64,000 nt of DNA from Cyanobacteria bacterium CYA (GTDB lineage Bacteria; Planctomycetota; Phycisphaerae; Phycisphaerales; UBA1924). A program made the position numbers and the translations under genes. Each line of letters starts with the position of its first letter. Position 1 is the stretch's first letter. The stretch lies in the NCBI GenBank assembly GCA_008363215.1, contig RHKP01000003.1, positions 124,001 through 188,000 on the forward strand, given 5' to 3'. Below, in pieces: positions 61,132 through 64,000 of the stretch. The notes below the pieces were generated by a model that was not told the origin of the DNA, made no database searches, and worked only from the letters and a program-made list of their open reading frames with translations.

Positions 61132-62156
61132 TCCACCTGGGAGCGCCAGGCTGGATTCACGCGATGTGGCTGGTGCCTGGTGTGGTGCTCGCCGGTGTTC
61201 ATGCGATGGGCGCACGGCGCCGGGCCCGCCGGCGCTTTGCCGACGATGCGCTGCTGGATGCGATCATGCCGCCGCGGCGTGTTTGGGTGACGGGCGTGAA
61301 GATCGCACTGACGGCCGTTGGCATGGCGGGCATCGTCATCGCGCTGCTTCAACCGCAGTGGAACAAGCGTGAGATTCCCGTCAGCCGGCGCGGGCGCGAG
61401 GTGGTGTTCGTCGTCGACGTATCGCGCTCGATGCTGGCGGCGGACCTGGCGCCGAACCGGCTCGAACGGGCCAAGTTGTGGATCCGCGACCTGACGTCGG
61501 TACTCGAAGGTGACAGCGTCGGGCTGGTAGCCTTCGCCGGCGCGTCGGTCGTCAAGTGCCCGCTCACGCGTGACGTCGGCTTTTTTGAACTGGCGCTGGA
61601 GGAACTGTCGCCCGAGACGGCGCCGCGCGGCGGCACCATGATCGGCGACGCGATCCGCAAGGCCGTGACACAGGTCTTCGAGCGCTCACCTCGCGATGGT
61701 GATGAAACGGGGGGGTTTCGCGACCTGGTGTTGATCACGGACGGCGAGGATCAGGGCAGTCTGCCGGTCGCGGCGGCCGAGACCGCGGCGGCCGCAGGCG
61801 TGCGCATCATCGCGATCGGGCTCGGCTCGGACACGCAGGGCACACCGGTGCCCGATCCGGACCGGCCTGGAGAGTTCCTGACCTACGAAGGAAAGCAAGT
61901 GCGCAGTGTGCTTGACTCGCAGACCCTGGCTGACGTGGCCAAGTCCACACCCGGCGGCGTCTATCTCAAAGTGGGCACGGGCAACATCGCGCTGGACGAG
62001 GTGTATCGAGACCTGATTCGCTCAGGCGAGCAGACGACGCTGGAGACTTCGTCGGTGACGGAATATCAACAGATGTTCTGGATTTTCCTGGCGATCGGGC
62101 TGGCCGGATTGTTCGTCGAGCCCTTGCTGGAGGACCAGCGGAGGTGGAGCGCATGA
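61128..62156 (+). CDS. batB: BatB-type vWA membrane protein
   Basis: 342 residues with the same plan as BatA: N-terminal helices (WLVPGVVLAGVHAMG; IALTAVGMAGIVIALL), a vWA domain with intact metal site (VVFVVDVSRSMLAADLAPNR; LVLITDGEDQGS), and a C-terminal helix (IFLAIGLAGLFVEPLL). The usual paired-paralogue arrangement batA-batB is kept. It overlaps batC by 4 nt (ATGA). Confidence 0.9.
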   Translation: MIHLGAPGWIHAMWLVPGVVLAGVHAMGARRRARRRFADDALLDAIMPPRRVWVTGVKIALTAVGMAGIVIALLQPQWNKREIPVSRRGREVVFVVDVSRSMLAADLAPNRLERAKLWIRDLTSVLEGDSVGLVAFAGASVVKCPLTRDVGFFELALEELSPETAPRGGTMIGDAIRKAVTQVFERSPRDGDETGGFRDLVLITDGEDQGSLPVAAAETAAAAGVRIIAIGLGSDTQGTPVPDPDRPGEFLTYEGKQVRSVLDSQTLADVAKSTPGGVYLKVGTGNIALDEVYRDLIRSGEQTTLETSSVTEYQQMFWIFLAIGLAGLFVEPLLEDQRRWSA

Positions 62157-63247
62157 TCGAAGCGATGGTTGCCATCGCCATGCTGGTGCAGACCGAGGAC
62201 GCCGAGCAGGCGGCGCGGCGGCTCTACCGAGAGGGTCGGTTTCCCGAGGCTGCGGCCGCGTACGCCGAGATGCCGGCCTCGGCGGAGCATGCGTACAACC
62301 GCGGATGTGCGTTGCTGGAGAGCGGCGCGTTCGAACAGGCGGCCGAGGCGTTCCGCCTCGCGGGCGACGCTCCGGGCTCTCTGGCAGCCAAAGCGCGGTT
62401 CAACCTGGGGCACGCGCTGCTCAGGCAGGCACAGTCGCCGCAGGCGGCGCAACCGAAGGGGAACCGAGGGGAAGAGGCGCCCGTCTCTGCTCCCGCGGCG
62501 TCAAACCCGCAGAAAGTGCTCGATCAGTTGCGTCGCAGTGCGGCGGCTTTTCGATCGGTGCTCGATGTGGATCCGAATGACGCTGAGGCGGCCCGCAATA
62601 CCGAGTTGGTGCGCCGGATGATCCGCGACCTCGAAGAGCAGATGAAGCAGGCCGAGCAGCAGCAACAGCAGTCGAACGAACAGGCTCAGAAGATGCAGGA
62701 GCAGGCCGACAAACTCGATGCGTTGGCCAATCAGCAGCAGGCGCTGGCTGACCAGAGCCGCAACTCGCCCCCGAGCCAGGCCGAGCAGCGCGTGCAGGAG
62801 CAGCAGGAGATCAACGAGAAGACACGTGAGCAGATGCAGGAACTGGCCGAGGAACTCGGGGCTGATCCTGCGGCCGGGGAAGCGGCGCGACACATGCAGG
62901 AGGCGATGCAGGAGCAGAAGGAGACGATGCAGGATCTGTCCGACCGTCGCCCGGATCGTGCAGCGGAAGACATGCAGGAGGCGGCAGACAAGTTGCGTGA
63001 GGCCGCGGAGAGACTCCGCGAGGCCGCCCGGCAGCAGCAACAAGAGCAGGGGCAGGAGTCAGACCAGCAGCAGCCGGGTCAGGAGGGAGAGCGGCAGCAG
63101 GCCTCGCAGCAGGAGCAGGCCGAGCAGAAGAGCCCGGAAGAACAATTGGCCGAGCGGATTTTGCAGGTGGAAGAGGCGCAGCGCGAGCAGCGAGCGACAA
63201 ACCGGCGTCGGTATGCGATGCCCGTGCCCGTGGAGAAGGACTGGTAG
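62153..63247 (+). CDS. batC: BatC-type TPR/coiled-coil protein
   Basis: About 364 residues. Residues 15-165 hold TPR-like units (AARRLYREGRFPEAAAAYAE; AYNRGCALLESGAFEQAAEA). From about 165 the sequence is Gln/Glu-rich coiled coil (REQMQELAEELGADPA, MQEAMQEQKETMQDLS) with long low-complexity Gln runs. ATG 62153 overlaps the batB stop. BatC is thought to bridge partner Bat proteins by its TPR part. The Gln-rich tail is longer than I expect for BatC. Confidence 0.83.
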   Translation: MIEAMVAIAMLVQTEDAEQAARRLYREGRFPEAAAAYAEMPASAEHAYNRGCALLESGAFEQAAEAFRLAGDAPGSLAAKARFNLGHALLRQAQSPQAAQPKGNRGEEAPVSAPAASNPQKVLDQLRRSAAAFRSVLDVDPNDAEAARNTELVRRMIRDLEEQMKQAEQQQQQSNEQAQKMQEQADKLDALANQQQALADQSRNSPPSQAEQRVQEQQEINEKTREQMQELAEELGADPAAGEAARHMQEAMQEQKETMQDLSDRRPDRAAEDMQEAADKLREAAERLREAARQQQQEQGQESDQQQPGQEGERQQASQQEQAEQKSPEEQLAERILQVEEAQREQRATNRRRYAMPVPVEKDW

Positions 63248-63249
63248 GA

Positions 63250-64000
63250 ATGCGACATGTGCTGGTCATCCTGAGTGCATTGCTGATGCTGGCGCCGTGG
63301 GCGCGGGGGCAGGAGGAAATCGAGGTTGAGGCCGCCGTCTCGCCGGCACAGGCCTATCTCGGCTCAACCTTCACCTATACCGTGCGGATCCAGACGATCG
63401 GGCAGCACGACATCGGCGAGCCGGCGCTCAACCTGCCGGGCTCGGTGCGACTGCTGGGCTCGCCCGGAACCTCATTCCGTTCGGCCCAGGGACGTGTGCG
63501 AAATCGAGACGGAACGACGCGCATCGCCACTGTCATCAGCCAGTCCTTCAACTACACGCTGGCGGCCGACGTCATCGGACCGATCACCATTCCCCCGGCC
63601 ACGGTGCTCATCGACGGCACACCGATGCAGACGGACGAAGTACGCATCGAAGTGATCGAACCGGACGAGATCGAAGGCTTTGATCTCGAGGCCCGATTGA
63701 GCAAGCCGCGAGCGTACGTGGGTGAGCCCATCACGCTGCGACTGACCTGGTACGCCGGGGAAAGCGTTCGATCGTTCTCGATCGCCTCTGACCTGCCGGA
63801 CGGGATGAAAGCCGAGGCGATCAACCCGCCTGCGGCCGCACGCGACCCCTCGCAGTATCCGCGCGGGGTGATCTTCGAGCAACAGGCCTTCGGGCAAGCG
63901 CGCCAGGTCACTCGCAACGGCCGGAACGTGGTGGCGGTGACTTTTGAGGTGCGGGTCCGCCCCACTACGACGGGCACATTTGACTTCGGTTCGTTGGCGA
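63250..64000 (+). CDS. batD: BatD (oxygen-tolerance) protein, partial
   Basis: The first 250 codons of a BatD-family protein, cut by the window end. The signal peptide (MRHVLVILSALLMLAPWARG) is followed by Ig-like beta domains (SPAQAYLGSTFTYTVRIQTI; ARLSKPRAYVGEPITLRLTW), the normal BatD opening. BatD is a membrane-anchored periplasmic protein; its C-terminal helix is expected beyond the window. It lies 2 nt after batC. Confidence 0.85.
   Translation, partial: MRHVLVILSALLMLAPWARGQEEIEVEAAVSPAQAYLGSTFTYTVRIQTIGQHDIGEPALNLPGSVRLLGSPGTSFRSAQGRVRNRDGTTRIATVISQSFNYTLAADVIGPITIPPATVLIDGTPMQTDEVRIEVIEPDEIEGFDLEARLSKPRAYVGEPITLRLTWYAGESVRSFSIASDLPDGMKAEAINPPAAARDPSQYPRGVIFEQQAFGQARQVTRNGRNVVAVTFEVRVRPTTTGTFDFGSLA

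Overview
The window is dense, GC-rich bacterial chromosome. Genes abut or overlap by 4 nt, and GTG and TTG starts are common. The gene set points to a planctomycete, most likely the Phycisphaerae/Phycisphaerales side. Pointers are the MoxR/DUF58/Bat aerotolerance operon, large von Willebrand factor A (vWA) membrane proteins, a zinc-ribbon membrane protein with CxxC...CPECG spacing, a large Ser/Thr kinase beside a sigma factor, SpoIIE-type phosphatases, and short interspersed palindromic repeats of a kind I associate with planctomycetes. This placement rests on gene content and memory of the group; no rRNA or other marker is present. I found no tRNA, rRNA, CRISPR array, insertion sequence or prophage.

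Layout. 0.1-5.3 kb: an MFS transporter, convergent with a rod-shape operon (mreB-mreC-mreD) that ends in a GlmU-like nucleotidyltransferase/acetyltransferase. 5.5-10 kb: a membrane-anchored coiled-coil protein, divergent from a sigma-70 family factor and an 803-residue membrane Ser/Thr kinase. 10-17.3 kb: trpD, then a membrane/coiled-coil/proline-rich protein, a 1005-residue protein with two vWA sites and an amidotransferase-like domain, and a SAM methyltransferase. 17.3-18 kb: a decayed di-heme cytochrome peroxidase gene. 18-25 kb: miaB, eno, a frameshifted phoU, a ygfZ-like gene and an M42 aminopeptidase, with repeats between them. 25.3-28.5 kb: an HTH-receiver regulator, divergent from a HEAT-repeat protein. 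28.8-34.8 kb: a type II secretion/type IV pilus-like cluster with three pseudopilin-like proteins, a small membrane protein, a secretin and a TPR protein, and no ATPase or platform protein. 34.9-44.5 kb: recJ, a cobalamin adenosyltransferase, two tandem SpoIIE phosphatases, an M28 peptidase and polX. 44.5-51.4 kb: a leftward run of prpD-like, DUF2961/GH172, galK, an entericidin-like peptide, apgM and a membrane protein. 51.5-56.7 kb: a zinc-ribbon membrane protein, an isocitrate/isopropylmalate-type dehydrogenase, a LuxR-type regulator and a one-chain homoaconitase-like hydratase. 56.9-64 kb: a DUF3467 protein, then the moxR-DUF58-lipoprotein-batA-batB-batC-batD operon, cut by the window end.

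How the parts fit. Envelope building and secretion dominate: Mre elongasome, secretin and pseudopilins, and two separate vWA systems. Signalling parts that may act on them are the sigma factor with its kinase, two SpoIIE phosphatases, the HTH-receiver protein and the LuxR regulator. Central metabolism is scattered: enolase, ApgM, galactokinase, and the hydratase/dehydrogenase pair. Most genes look intact. The two clear exceptions are the cytochrome peroxidase remnant and phoU. Start codons were chosen from ribosome-binding sites and family lengths, and alternatives are named where the choice is open.
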